Below, in pieces: positions 1 to 5,959 of a stretch of 22,758 nt of DNA. The notes below the pieces were generated by a model. That model did no database searches and had not been told where the DNA came from. It was given only the letters and a program-made list of their open reading frames with translations. The translations under genes and the position numbers were made by a program. The stretch is taken from positions 1 through 22,758 of the IMG/VR virus record IMGVR_UViG_3300042691_003588; one strand, written 5' to 3'. This DNA is from a virus. The stretch's first letter is position 1; every line of letters begins with the position of its first letter.

Positions 1-463
1 TTATGCTAAATCTGCTGGTTCATGGCAAACTGGAACTGCATATACCGCCACAGGTGCAACATCCGTAGTAGGAACAAACGGAGCAACTTTCTACATCACA
101 GGAGTTCAGCTTGAGGTAGGCTCTACAGCTACTAGCTTTGATTACAGACCTTATGGAACTGAATTACAGCTTTGCCAACGGTATTACTATCAAATTGGAA
201 CAACAGATGGATTTCCTATAATTCAAGGGTATGTTAGCGGAACAGCAACAATTGCAACTCTTTTAAGTTTTGCAACAACAATGAGGACAATTCCAACCGC
301 AACAAAAAGCGGAACTTGGCAAGTTAGTAATTGTGGTCAACCGTTTTTTGATTATCTTGGTGTTAACTCATGTGCTATGCGTGCTACTTCTACTGGAACA
401 GGAATGATTTATGCTTATCCAGATTCATCTGATGATATTTGCACATTTTCTGCGGAACTATAA
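1..463 (+). CDS. Tail fibre / receptor-binding structural protein, C-terminal part (5' truncated by window)
   Basis: The open frame begins at base 2 with no start in the window and ends at TAA 461-463, leaving about 153 residues. The sequence is rich in Gly, Thr and Ser. It contains FYITGVQLEVGSTATSFDYR followed by PYGTELQLCQRYYYQ, a pattern I recognise from the ends of many aquatic phage tail fibre or carbohydrate-binding structural proteins, where a beta-sandwich domain is followed by a short C-terminal knob. It is therefore probably part of the receptor-binding apparatus. It lies directly upstream of the lysis cassette, the usual end of a late operon. The family assignment rests on this motif only, and the N-terminal trimerisation or attachment domain cannot be seen. 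Confidence 0.7.
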   Translation, partial: YAKSAGSWQTGTAYTATGATSVVGTNGATFYITGVQLEVGSTATSFDYRPYGTELQLCQRYYYQIGTTDGFPIIQGYVSGTATIATLLSFATTMRTIPTATKSGTWQVSNCGQPFFDYLGVNSCAMRATSTGTGMIYAYPDSSDDICTFSAEL

Positions 464-465
464 TT

Positions 466-672
466 ATGTATAAATTAATTCAAGAAACAAATCCAACTTG
501 GAAAGCAATTAAACGCTTGTTTGATGGTGCAACAATCCCATTAGCTCCAGCTAACACCGACTATCAAAACTTCAAAAAGCAAATTAACGCTGACGAAGCA
601 CAGCTTGAAAATGCCGATGGTAATTTGATGAGTGCTGAACAGGCCAAGGCTTATGTAGCCACGCTCCCGTAG
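466..672 (+). CDS. Small tail-fibre-associated hypothetical protein (68 aa)
   Basis: The ATG at 466 comes two bases after the fibre stop, so translation is probably coupled. An in-frame upstream start at 439 would overlap the fibre gene and is less likely. The protein contains a central IPLAPANTDYQNFKK segment. The 'N-x-DYQ-x-F/Y' pattern is common in small proteins and C-terminal modules found next to phage tail fibres. The rest is polar and helical, with no membrane segment or signal peptide. A fibre chaperone or accessory role is inferred from position and motif only; its function is not known. Confidence 0.65.
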   Translation: MYKLIQETNPTWKAIKRLFDGATIPLAPANTDYQNFKKQINADEAQLENADGNLMSAEQAKAYVATLP

Positions 673-679
673 GTGATGT

Positions 680-910
680 ATGAGTTTTGAGATTGACCCC
701 GTCAAATATGGAGTGCTTTGGCAAAAAGTAGAAAACTACGAGGCCAAGTTTGATGATATGTCAAAAAAGATTGACAAAATGGAAGCCTCAATTGAAGAAC
801 TGGTCGCTATGGCTAACCGTTCACGCGGCGGTTTATGGGTTGGCATGGGCATTGTTTCTGTTATTAGTTCATTAGTAGGTTTTATCGCACATTGGCTTGG
901 GAATAAATAG
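680..910 (+). CDS. XhlA-like coiled-coil membrane protein of the lysis cassette (76 aa)
   Basis: An N-terminal amphipathic coiled coil (about residues 14-47, with heptad-like spacing of Val, Phe, Met, Ile and Leu) is followed by one C-terminal transmembrane segment (about residues 51-71, ending in W-L-G-N-K). This layout matches the haemolysin XhlA / small holin-accessory type found beside phage endolysins. An AGGTGAT ribosome site precedes the ATG. It is the first of three membrane proteins upstream of the GH19 endolysin and may be a holin, a holin modulator or a membrane anchor. Family identity is inferred from architecture rather than from a conserved motif. Confidence 0.6.
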   Translation: MSFEIDPVKYGVLWQKVENYEAKFDDMSKKIDKMEASIEELVAMANRSRGGLWVGMGIVSVISSLVGFIAHWLGNK

Positions 911-921
911 GGGCTATCAAT

Positions 922-1359
922 GTGTCTGACGGTTTATTAGAAGGCGCGAAATCATTAAGCAGTTCATTAAATGCCAGCAGGGACGTTAGTAAAGAACTCT
1001 CTAAAAGCATTTCAGATGTACAAAAAGAAGCAATTAATGTAGCGGCACAGCGTAATCTTGACCGCCGCAGGGAACTAAAAGAGAACGCAATTCGTCAAGA
1101 ATTGTTTCTTAAAAAAGTCCTGATGCAGTGGGAACACGAAGAAAAGGTCAGGCGCGAAGAAGCAAAACTACGTGAGGATTTTTTAAAGAAGTACGGCAAA
1201 CGTTGGGCAGAAGTCGAAGCACTAAAAGCAAAGTTAGAAAAGCAGGAAAAAGAATTACGCAAGGAGTTTGACAAAGACCTAAATCGTGCAAGAACCGCGC
1301 AGTTTTGGTGTTTTGCAGTAGCCGCATGGATTGCTTATTTTTTAGTATGGGGTAAATAA
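922..1359 (+). CDS. Coiled-coil protein with C-terminal membrane anchor in lysis cassette (145 aa)
   Basis: The gene begins with GTG at 922, with AGGGG upstream; the ATG at 920 is in another frame and quickly fails. Residues about 20-120 are a very highly charged Lys/Glu/Arg helix, probably a long coiled coil. They are followed by a single hydrophobic C-terminal segment (AQFWCFAVAAWIAYFLVW) and a basic end. The topology, with a soluble N-terminal rod and a C-terminal anchor, is opposite to a classical inner-membrane spanin, so I do not call it a spanin. Its stop abuts the next ATG exactly (1359/1360). Position suggests a role in lysis or envelope association; no family is recognised. Confidence 0.6.
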   Translation: MSDGLLEGAKSLSSSLNASRDVSKELSKSISDVQKEAINVAAQRNLDRRRELKENAIRQELFLKKVLMQWEHEEKVRREEAKLREDFLKKYGKRWAEVEALKAKLEKQEKELRKEFDKDLNRARTAQFWCFAVAAWIAYFLVWGK

Positions 1360-1764
1360 ATGTTTCCATTAACCGCATTGTTTGACGTAGGAATGAAGGT
1401 CTTAGATAAGTTCATTCCTGACCCTGAAGCCAAAGCCAAAGCCCAGCAAGAACTCATGCGACTCCAGCAAGAAGGTCGTTTAGCTGAACTGCAAGCAGAC
1501 AACATTGAAGCCCAAGAACTGACTAAGCGCCAGCAATCGGATATGGCAAGCGATAGTTGGTTATCAAAGAACATTCGTCCCATGACCCTAATTGCGATTC
1601 TTGCCGGATACTTCCTATTTGCTGGAATGTCGACCTTTGGCTACAACGCGAACGAAAAGTACGTGGAACTGCTTGGTCAGTGGGGAATGCTCATTATGTC
1701 GTTCTATTTTGGCGGCAGGACGCTAGAAAAAATCATTGATATGAAAGCTAAAAAAGATGCTTGA
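1360..1764 (+). CDS. Holin of the gene-transfer-agent '3TM' type
   Basis: The sequence has an N-terminal short helix, then DKFIPDPEAKAKAQQELMRL and a long Gln/Glu-rich helix, then S-W-L-S-K-N-I-R-P and two clear hydrophobic segments (about residues 72-91 and 104-120). The 'D-x-x-IPDP-(E/Q)A-x-A' start, helical linker and 'RP' before the first membrane segment are characteristic of the Pfam GTA_holin_3TM family. These proteins are thought to permeabilise the inner membrane for endolysin release. The gene overlaps the endolysin by 8 bp. The endolysin has no signal peptide, which fits a need for a holin. Confidence 0.75.
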   Translation: MFPLTALFDVGMKVLDKFIPDPEAKAKAQQELMRLQQEGRLAELQADNIEAQELTKRQQSDMASDSWLSKNIRPMTLIAILAGYFLFAGMSTFGYNANEKYVELLGQWGMLIMSFYFGGRTLEKIIDMKAKKDA

Positions 1765-2374
1765 AAGCCAGCTTTTAGCCTTGGGCATTGACCCAAAATG
1801 GACTGAAGCCCTCAACAACACCTTTACCAAGTATCAAATCAACACCCCCAAACGCAAAGCCTGCTTTCTTGGGCAGTGTATGCATGAGTCCGGCGGGTTT
1901 AAGTTCCTGCGCGAAAACCTTAATTATTCAGCTAAAGCCTTGATGGCAACGTGGCCCAGCCGGTTTCCTGACCTAGAAACCGCGACAGCTTTTGAACGCC
2001 AGCCGGAAAAAATAGCAAACAAGGTGTATGGCGGCAGGATGGGCAATACCGAGGACGGAGACGGCGCTAAATACATCGGGCGCGGGTTAATCCAATTGAC
2101 CGGCAAAGATAACTATGCGGCCGCCAGTGAGGCTTTAGGCGAGGACTTGGTATCTAACCCTCACCTCGTGGAAGAACCGCGCGTAGCGGCTCTTACAGCG
2201 GGCTGGTTTTGGAATAAACGCGGATTGAATGAATTAGCTGACCAAATGGACATTACCACCATGACCAAACGCATCAATGGTGGTAATTTGGGTATTGCTG
2301 ACAGGGAAGAAAAGATTAAAAAAGTCCTGACGGTGCTAAGTTCTGAGCCAAATAATCAAAAAGACGAATACTAA
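1757..2374 (+). CDS. Endolysin, glycoside hydrolase family 19 (chitinase/muramidase-like)
   Basis: A 205-residue cytoplasmic lysin. The GH19 signature is visible: CMHESGGFKF with the probable catalytic Glu44, a second acidic residue at Glu53 (LRENLNY), then YIGRGLIQLTGKDNY (residues 106-120), which forms the substrate-binding floor in this family. A late Trp-rich segment (AGWFWNKRGLNELAD) and INGG follow, as in other phage GH19 lysins. It cleaves the glycan strands of peptidoglycan. There is no signal or SAR sequence at the N terminus and no separate cell-wall-binding domain. The start overlaps the holin gene, giving coupled expression. The 3' end overlaps a gene on the other strand by 39 bp. 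Confidence 0.92.
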   Translation: MLESQLLALGIDPKWTEALNNTFTKYQINTPKRKACFLGQCMHESGGFKFLRENLNYSAKALMATWPSRFPDLETATAFERQPEKIANKVYGGRMGNTEDGDGAKYIGRGLIQLTGKDNYAAASEALGEDLVSNPHLVEEPRVAALTAGWFWNKRGLNELADQMDITTMTKRINGGNLGIADREEKIKKVLTVLSSEPNNQKDEY

Positions 2375-2539
2375 AAGCGCGATGTAAGCCTTACGCGCCC
2401 AGTATTGCTTACGCAAGCGTACTGGGTCATCAATCAACCAAGCCTGCAAATCCAGCATATCAGGGTCGCTTTCGACGTATCGCTTGGGGACGTAATTTGC
2501 CCCGATTTTAACCTTACCGGTGTTGTATGGAACAGTCAT
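2336..2539 (-). CDS. Small C-terminally anchored membrane protein (67 aa)
   Basis: The ATG at 2539 overlaps the stop of the preceding minus-strand gene (ATGA), and AAAGGA lies 12 bp upstream. The N-terminal part is polar (KIGANYVPKRYVESDPDM) and carries a short acidic-basic stretch. A C-terminal transmembrane helix follows (about residues 50-65, YIALLVFVFLIIW). Its 3' end overlaps the endolysin gene antisense by 39 bp, so late lysis transcription and this early transcript collide here. No family is recognised. A membrane role early in infection, for example in exclusion or host takeover, is possible but not shown. Confidence 0.6.
   Translation of the reverse strand: MTVPYNTGKVKIGANYVPKRYVESDPDMLDLQAWLIDDPVRLRKQYWARKAYIALLVFVFLIIWLRT
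2377..2426. other. Tandem hairpins just after the lysis operon stop
   Basis: Two inverted repeats begin three bases past the endolysin stop. The first is GCGC/GCGC around an inner GTAA/TTAC pair. The second has perfect arms CCCAGTA (2398-2404) and TACTGGG (2420-2426) around an inner TTGC/GCAA. Neither is followed by a T-run, so a standard intrinsic terminator is not shown. They lie inside the coding region of the opposing gene. They may slow or stabilise the end of the lysis mRNA, or be incidental. Confidence 0.35.
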
Positions 2540-2643
2540 TTCCAGCCCGTCCTTTCAATAAAAACCCACATTAGAAAGCCTGCTAACAAACCGCCCATGA
2601 CGGCGGCTCCCAACATATCCCAAACCGATGGTTCTTTTTTCAT
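2536..2643 (-). CDS. Tiny membrane protein (35 aa)
   Basis: The reading frame on the minus strand starts MKKEPSVWDMLGAA, continues through a glycine-rich hydrophobic helix (VMGGLLAGFLMWVF) and ends IERTGWK. Its TGA shares bases with the ATG of the next gene, a typical coupled pair. The start is preceded by GGAG seven bases upstream (GGAGCCGGTC). A charged N terminus, a single membrane span and a charged end fit a real small membrane protein. Its role is unknown; with its partner it forms a two-gene membrane module at the end of this short operon. Confidence 0.55.
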   Translation of the reverse strand: MKKEPSVWDMLGAAVMGGLLAGFLMWVFIERTGWK

Positions 2644-2653
2644 GACCGGCTCC

Positions 2654-2932
2654 TTATCGTGCGGTTACTTTTAAGGTGATAACTGCGGTGGTCTTTGTAT
2701 GCTTGGCAATCAATTCTGCTGGAACGTTAGCCTCGGCAAATACCGCCTTGTTATCCACTACGTTGCGTTGAGAAAGCGTAACACAGGCCTTGTAAAGGTT
2801 ACCCTCAATGTGACCCTCGTTTTGCTTAAGTTCGGCTTTTAGCGCGTCTGCTTGTGCCTCTAAATCGGCGATTTGAGCCAACAACATACCTAATTGGTCA
2901 ACCTTGGTAACTGCGATGTCTAAAACTTGCAT
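2654..2932 (-). CDS. Phage early hypothetical protein with N-terminal coiled coil (92 aa)
   Basis: I chose the ATG at 2932 because AAAGGAG lies just upstream and because the preceding sequence is a promoter and leader shared with another gene; a longer in-frame start at 2998 would lie inside that promoter. The protein has a helical N-terminal half (VDQLGMLLAQIADLEAQADA) followed by a compact half ending AVITLKVTAR. Small proteins with 'QIADLEAQADALKA...HT..T.V.T.KVTAR' layouts occur in many proteobacterial phages and lack an assigned function. It is the first gene read from the operator-controlled promoter at 2975-3003, so it is probably made early and under repressor control. Confidence 0.75.
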   Translation of the reverse strand: MQVLDIAVTKVDQLGMLLAQIADLEAQADALKAELKQNEGHIEGNLYKACVTLSQRNVVDNKAVFAEANVPAELIAKHTKTTAVITLKVTAR

Positions 2933-2953
2933 TTGATTCTCCTTTTCTATCTC

Positions 2954-2968
2954 ACTCCCCAATGGAGT
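2954..2968 (-). promoter_or_regulatory. 5'-terminal mRNA stem-loop (copy A)
   Basis: On the minus strand ACTCC and GGAGT (positions 2968-2964 and 2958-2954) pair around a 5-base loop. The predicted transcription start from the -10 at 2975-2980 is about 2968, so the hairpin would form the extreme 5' end of the mRNA, ahead of GAGATAGAAAAGGAG. The second module (6395-6410) carries a hairpin at the same place with different but still paired bases. Confidence 0.5.
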
Positions 2969-2974
2969 AATGAC

Positions 2975-3003
2975 AGTGTAGTTAAGAAATCTTAACAATG
3001 CAA
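2975..3003 (-). promoter_or_regulatory. Early promoter A with operator in its spacer
   Basis: Read on the minus strand: -35 TTGCAT (3003-2998), 17-bp spacer (2997-2981), -10 TACACT (2980-2975). The spacer holds the palindrome GTTAAGA-TT-TCTTAAC (2981-2996), a likely repressor operator. An AT-rich ATAAAATAA lies just upstream, like an UP element. A further near-palindrome, AGGGTTTATCCCT (3028-3016), lies above that. It should drive the 2932-2336 small-gene operon. The remaining bases of the 2933-3181 gap contain no convincing gene. Confidence 0.75.
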
Positions 3004-3181
3004 GGATTATTTTATAGGGATAAACCCTAGGGTGGGGTCAAGATTTGGCTTTTTAATGCAAATAGGCGAGAAAGCCACAAAATCGCCTAATATCGGCATC
3101 CTCTTGCGGTGGCTTAACGACCCCGATACTCTGCCTACTCGGTACGTGAAGGGAGCTTTTGGCCCCACCTTTCGGCATTGC

Positions 3182-3949
3182 TTATATGTTATTACGGATT
3201 TTGTAAAACTTAAGCAAACAAGAGAAACATTCCCACCCTTTTTGTAGGTCTTCCTCAGAAACATTCACGACTTTGACCTCGTTGGTTGTACCGTTCACAA
3301 AACAGATGGCCGCCTTGGCTTTGGGGATTTCTAAGCCTTGGCGATACGCGGCCAATTGCATGATATGCTCAAAGTACACCTCGGCTTTGTCGAGAGGGGT
3401 ATCTTTTGTCTTGAAATCCACGACTGCCCCATCCCAGTGGCTTGCGTAATCTGACCGGCTCATCAAATCGCACTTGCCACCATACCCATCCGGATGTGCA
3501 AACGAGCGTTCTGAGAGCCACAAACGCGGCCCAAAATGCTCATTTATCGCGGCCTCAACGATTTTGACGTAGGGCGGCAATTCGGGCATATAAACGTTCT
3601 CATAAAACGACTGGATGATTGCATGAATAGCCTCGCCACGTTCTGCCGCCTTGCGTCCGGTTTCTTTGGAGTCTTGCATGACCCGCGCAAGCCAGTCCTG
3701 CTCCGGTTCCCCGTCAAGCCTTGGTAAGGTCAGCGCGGCTAAGAGGACTTGTTGTTGTTTCCATGTATCAAGGCCGCTTTTTGATAGCAGTCCGTTAATT
3801 GTTGTAACACTTGGCAAAAGTCCGAGTTTTCGCGCGTCCCGTAACGTTGTTGCACGTTCGTTCCCGTTGGCCCCAACCGTTGTATAGGCTGGACTGCCGT
3901 CTTTGGTATACCAGTGACCTGACTCACTTGTTTTCTCCTTAACTATCAT
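3182..3949 (-). CDS. PD-(D/E)XK exonuclease, RecB/Cas4-like phage recombination nuclease
   Basis: A 255-residue protein with the full RecB-nuclease-type motif set: RGEAIH (residues 104-109), a conserved Glu at 147 in LSERSFAH, GYGGKCDLM with metal-binding Asp161, AVVDFKTK (Asp178, Lys180; the D-x-K core) and QLAAYRQGL (198-206), the Q-x-x-x-Y motif. Such enzymes resect double-stranded DNA to make single strands for recombination or replication restart. It follows an SSB-like gene by eight bases and ends the leftward early operon, which fits an exonuclease/ssDNA-binding pair. The N-terminal region (VTTINGLLSKSGLDTW) resembles other phage exonucleases of this class. No single-strand annealing protein was recognised in the window. 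Confidence 0.88.
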   Translation of the reverse strand: MIVKEKTSESGHWYTKDGSPAYTTVGANGNERATTLRDARKLGLLPSVTTINGLLSKSGLDTWKQQQVLLAALTLPRLDGEPEQDWLARVMQDSKETGRKAAERGEAIHAIIQSFYENVYMPELPPYVKIVEAAINEHFGPRLWLSERSFAHPDGYGGKCDLMSRSDYASHWDGAVVDFKTKDTPLDKAEVYFEHIMQLAAYRQGLEIPKAKAAICFVNGTTNEVKVVNVSEEDLQKGWECFSCLLKFYKIRNNI

Positions 3950-3957
3950 TATCTACC

Positions 3958-4590
3958 TCAAAATGGAATGTCTGAATCTGCTGGGCCAAAACCATCATCG
4001 TCTTGGATTGGTGGTGTTTCTTTGGCTTTCTTAGCCGCGGCCCCTCGCCATTCCGATGATTCTGCAATCTTTTCGCGGTAATACTTTGGCAGGGCATCGT
4101 ACTTGGCTTGGTCAAACTCCTGCAACCAAAAGTGCGTTACTGGGTTGATTGCCTCAGGAAGGCTATTACGCAGTGCTGTTGGCACAGCGCTAATACCCGA
4201 CACGTTTGCGTATTTACCGTCCTCAGAATGTACGACCGACAACATACAGAACTTACCTAATAAGTTCTTCATGTCGAAGTTCTTACGGTCTTCTGTGGTC
4301 ATTTTCTTACCTGACCAGCTTTCTAAGTCTTTACGCAGGGTGGATTGGTCGCCAAGGCTTACGGTGTAACGCTTAGAAACAATTAGCGGCTTGCCATCGT
4401 CTGTCAACAGTTTGCCACCGGTTTCGTCCTCACCATGCAGTTCCCACGTCAAAACCATTTTGTGCATGATTTTGGTCTCACCTTTCCAATCTACGGATTG
4501 GTGGCCTAAGTCAATACAGGAATAAAGCCTTGCCAAATGGTTGCCTGCGGGCGCGATTTTAAAATCTCTAGTTGTATCTGAAATAATCAT
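3958..4590 (-). CDS. SSB-like single-stranded DNA-binding protein
   Basis: A 210-residue protein whose C terminus is an acidic tail, DDDGFGPADSDIPF, matching the DDDIPF-type tip by which bacterial SSB recruits partner proteins. The N-terminal half is beta-rich (HLARLYSCIDLGHQ, KMVLTWELHGE, LIVSKRYTVSLGD, LLGKFCMLSVVHSEDGKYANV), consistent with an OB fold. Trp/Tyr residues could stack on ssDNA. Location between the ParB-like gene and the exonuclease supports a role in DNA replication and recombination. The overall sequence is unlike host SSB, so the call relies on the tail and context. The gene begins 4 bp after the stop of the upstream gene, with AAAGGATAAAAAA before its ATG. Confidence 0.7.
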   Translation of the reverse strand: MIISDTTRDFKIAPAGNHLARLYSCIDLGHQSVDWKGETKIMHKMVLTWELHGEDETGGKLLTDDGKPLIVSKRYTVSLGDQSTLRKDLESWSGKKMTTEDRKNFDMKNLLGKFCMLSVVHSEDGKYANVSGISAVPTALRNSLPEAINPVTHFWLQEFDQAKYDALPKYYREKIAESSEWRGAAAKKAKETPPIQDDDGFGPADSDIPF

Positions 4591-4594
4591 TTTT

Positions 4595-5383
4595 TTATCC
4601 TTTGTTTAATTTGTTTTTTACTACCTCGCGGCAAAATACGGTAGCGGCAACAATTTCTGACTCGCTAATCTGTAATGCAGTCACATCTTTATAGCTTTGA
4701 TTAAACATTTTTAAACTTCTAGCCAATAAGTCTGGTTTTTCCGTTGTATTGATTTTTCCGTTATTTGCTTGGCGCACAAAAGATTGGGCAATATTTGGCA
4801 TATTTCCAAACTTTTGATGGCATAAATTGCTATACAGTTCTTTAATGTATTGCGCATCATGACCGTCAAGGATTAAACAAACTGCGGCAGTTCTTACTAA
4901 TGCTGAACCAAACAATTTAATTTTTGATGGGCAATATTCAACCAAATTATCGTGAACTGCGCCCACTCCACAGTTATATATTTCAAGACACTGTTCTGCG
5001 CTAGTCTGACCGCCACCGGAAACTATCCTAGACAACACGCGGCATACTTCTGCTGTTCTTTGGTTCATTCCTGTAAGGTCAGCCAAAGTTCGCTTAACAC
5101 CGCTATCTAGCACTTTAAAGGCATCATCCGGCACATTAATAGCTACCATCATTTTTACCGGCTTATTAGCCAATACAATGGCCTCTAACCGATGCTGACC
5201 GTCTAACAGCTTGCCATTTTCAGCAAAAGCAATACCTTGATGCGTTGTAACCCATTCGCCGCGCTGAATCATGTTTGCTAAATCGCTAATCCAACGTCCA
5301 CGTTTTGCACGATTACTGGTGTTTTTTTGTAAAAACGCTTTAGCCAGTTCGGGAGTAACCTCCATTATTTGATGTTCCATCAT
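4595..5383 (-). CDS. ParB/DGQHR-like nuclease-fold protein
   Basis: A 262-residue protein. Residues 20-70 read as a ParB-N-like fold: RGRWISDLANMIQRGEW, then HQGIAFAENGKLLDGQHRL (the DGQHRL signature at 61-66), then PVKMMVAINVPDDAF. DGQHR-type proteins are common in phages and in DNA-modification islands and share the ParB/Srx fold with ATP/CTP-binding or nuclease activities. The C-terminal half is helical with no clear helix-turn-helix. The start overlaps the previous stop (ATGA) and GGAG lies upstream; a second ATG follows immediately. Its role is unknown. Members are often annotated as ParB-like, but nothing here shows partitioning activity. Confidence 0.7.
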   Translation of the reverse strand: MMEHQIMEVTPELAKAFLQKNTSNRAKRGRWISDLANMIQRGEWVTTHQGIAFAENGKLLDGQHRLEAIVLANKPVKMMVAINVPDDAFKVLDSGVKRTLADLTGMNQRTAEVCRVLSRIVSGGGQTSAEQCLEIYNCGVGAVHDNLVEYCPSKIKLFGSALVRTAAVCLILDGHDAQYIKELYSNLCHQKFGNMPNIAQSFVRQANNGKINTTEKPDLLARSLKMFNQSYKDVTALQISESEIVAATVFCREVVKNKLNKG

Positions 5384-5589
5384 TTGTTGACTCCATAAGG
5401 GTTGAGGTCAGCAAACACTTCACGCAAGAAGTTACGTTGACGGTCTACAGGCTCAAAGCCGCAACCGTAGCGCAGGAGGTCAATTTGCTCTTTGGATAAG
5501 TCTGTGCCGCCCTCTAGCACAGTAAAGATACGTTCTAGTTCGCCTTGCAGTTGTAGCAAGTCGTTGGTTTGTGATTCTATTTCACTCAT
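5380..5589 (-). CDS. Small early hypothetical protein (69 aa)
   Basis: The first gene of the leftward early operon. I chose the ATG at 5589 because AAAGGA lies eight bases upstream; an upstream TTG at 5619 would also be open but lacks a ribosome site. The sequence is acidic and helical (NDLLQLQGELERIFTVLEGG) with a probable short coiled coil, then a Cys-Gly-Phe segment and a Tyr-Gly-Val end. No family is recognised. Its stop overlaps the ParB-like start by four bases. Confidence 0.7.
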   Translation of the reverse strand: MSEIESQTNDLLQLQGELERIFTVLEGGTDLSKEQIDLLRYGCGFEPVDRQRNFLREVFADLNPYGVNK

Positions 5590-5631
5590 ACGAGTCCTTT
5601 CAAAATATTCACCGGCCAATCCGGTAACACC

Positions 5632-5660
5632 ATGTTAACCTATCTTAATTCCAAATGCAA
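5632..5660 (-). promoter_or_regulatory. Leftward early promoter with degenerate operator
   Basis: On the minus strand: -35 TTGCAT (5660-5655), spacer of 17 bp, -10 TAACAT (5637-5632). ATTAAGA-TA-GGTTAAC (5649-5634) spans the spacer and the -10. It keeps the TTAAGA half-site exactly, while the second half is altered relative to the clean palindrome at 2981-2996. It should drive the 69-residue protein, ParB-like, SSB-like and exonuclease genes. Confidence 0.7.
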
Positions 5661-5675
5661 ACTTTATTTGAATTA

Positions 5676-5704
5676 TTGCGGTTGTAGCCAAGGTCTGTTA
5701 AGAT
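5676..5704 (+). promoter_or_regulatory. Repressor promoter predicted to give a leaderless transcript
   Basis: TTGCGG (5676-5681), 17-bp spacer, TAAGAT (5699-5704). The expected start, seven bases after the -10, falls on the A of the repressor ATG at 5711, and no ribosome site is present. The -10 lies within a GTTAAGA half-site (5697-5703), suggesting the repressor could control its own gene. The two divergent -35 boxes (5655-5660 and 5676-5681) are 15 bp apart. Confidence 0.55.
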
Positions 5705-5710
5705 ACCCTA

Positions 5711-5941
5711 ATGAATCCAACAGCAATTATTAACATTTTGGGTGGGGCCACCAAGGTTGCAAAACTTTGTGGAGTTTCTGTTCCAGCGGTATCTATGTGG
5801 CAAAAAAGCGACATTCCGCGCGATAAATTGATATTTTTGGCGGCAACGTTGGAACGCGAAACAAACGGGCTAATTACTCGCAAAACTTTATTTCCCACGA
5901 CTTATGGGATTATTTGGCCGGAGTTGCACAGCAAACAATAA
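5711..5941 (+). CDS. Cro/YdaS-type helix-turn-helix repressor
   Basis: A 76-residue protein. Residues about 10-33 (GGATKVAKLCGVSVPAVSMW) form a clear helix-turn-helix. The end, TRKTLFPTTYGIIWPEL, matches the 'R-x-x-LFP-x-x-x-x-x-IWPEL' tail of YdaS/Cro-like phage regulators. It lies alone on the plus strand between divergent promoters, the classical place for a phage repressor or Cro. It is the best candidate to bind the GTTAAGA-N2-TCTTAAC palindromes in the three early promoters. No peptidase domain is present, so RecA-stimulated self-cleavage of the LexA/CI type is not expected. Whether it acts as a lysogenic repressor or an early-gene shut-off factor cannot be told from sequence. Confidence 0.8.
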   Translation: MNPTAIINILGGATKVAKLCGVSVPAVSMWQKSDIPRDKLIFLAATLERETNGLITRKTLFPTTYGIIWPELHSKQ

Positions 5942-5953
5942 ACCGGTTATACT
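5924..5953 (+). promoter_or_regulatory. Predicted promoter for the structured small RNA
   Basis: TTGCAC (5924-5929), 18-bp spacer, TATACT (5948-5953; five of six bases of the consensus -10). The expected start is about 5960, five bases before the first paired strand of the RNA. The -35 lies inside the last codons of the repressor gene. The -35 resembles the TTGCAT used at the early promoters. Confidence 0.5.
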
Positions 5954-5959
5954 GTGCTG

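Larger units (their letters stand above)
2930..3028 (-). repeat. Promoter-operator-leader module, copy A (inverted relative to copy B at 6336-6434)
   Basis: From the AGGG box through the -10, 47 of 54 bases match copy B on the opposite strand. The GAGTGAGATAGAAAAGGAG leader is also the same up to the ribosome site. The downstream coding sequences are unrelated. This is a duplicated control cassette rather than a duplicated gene. Confidence 0.85.

Noticed and set aside
922-1359. Inner-membrane spanin in the lysis cassette
   Set aside because: The membrane segment is at the C terminus and no lipoprotein partner was found, the reverse of a spanin pair.
3096-3175. Possible terminator after the exonuclease gene (GGGGC/GCTCC stem on the minus strand)
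   Set aside because: The stem has only five pairs including a G-U and no T-run, so I could not support a terminator.
3056-3247. Plus-strand open frame beginning MQIGEKATKSPNIG in the 2933-3181 gap
   Set aside because: It runs antisense into the end of the exonuclease gene, has no ribosome site or promoter on the plus strand, and resembles no known protein.
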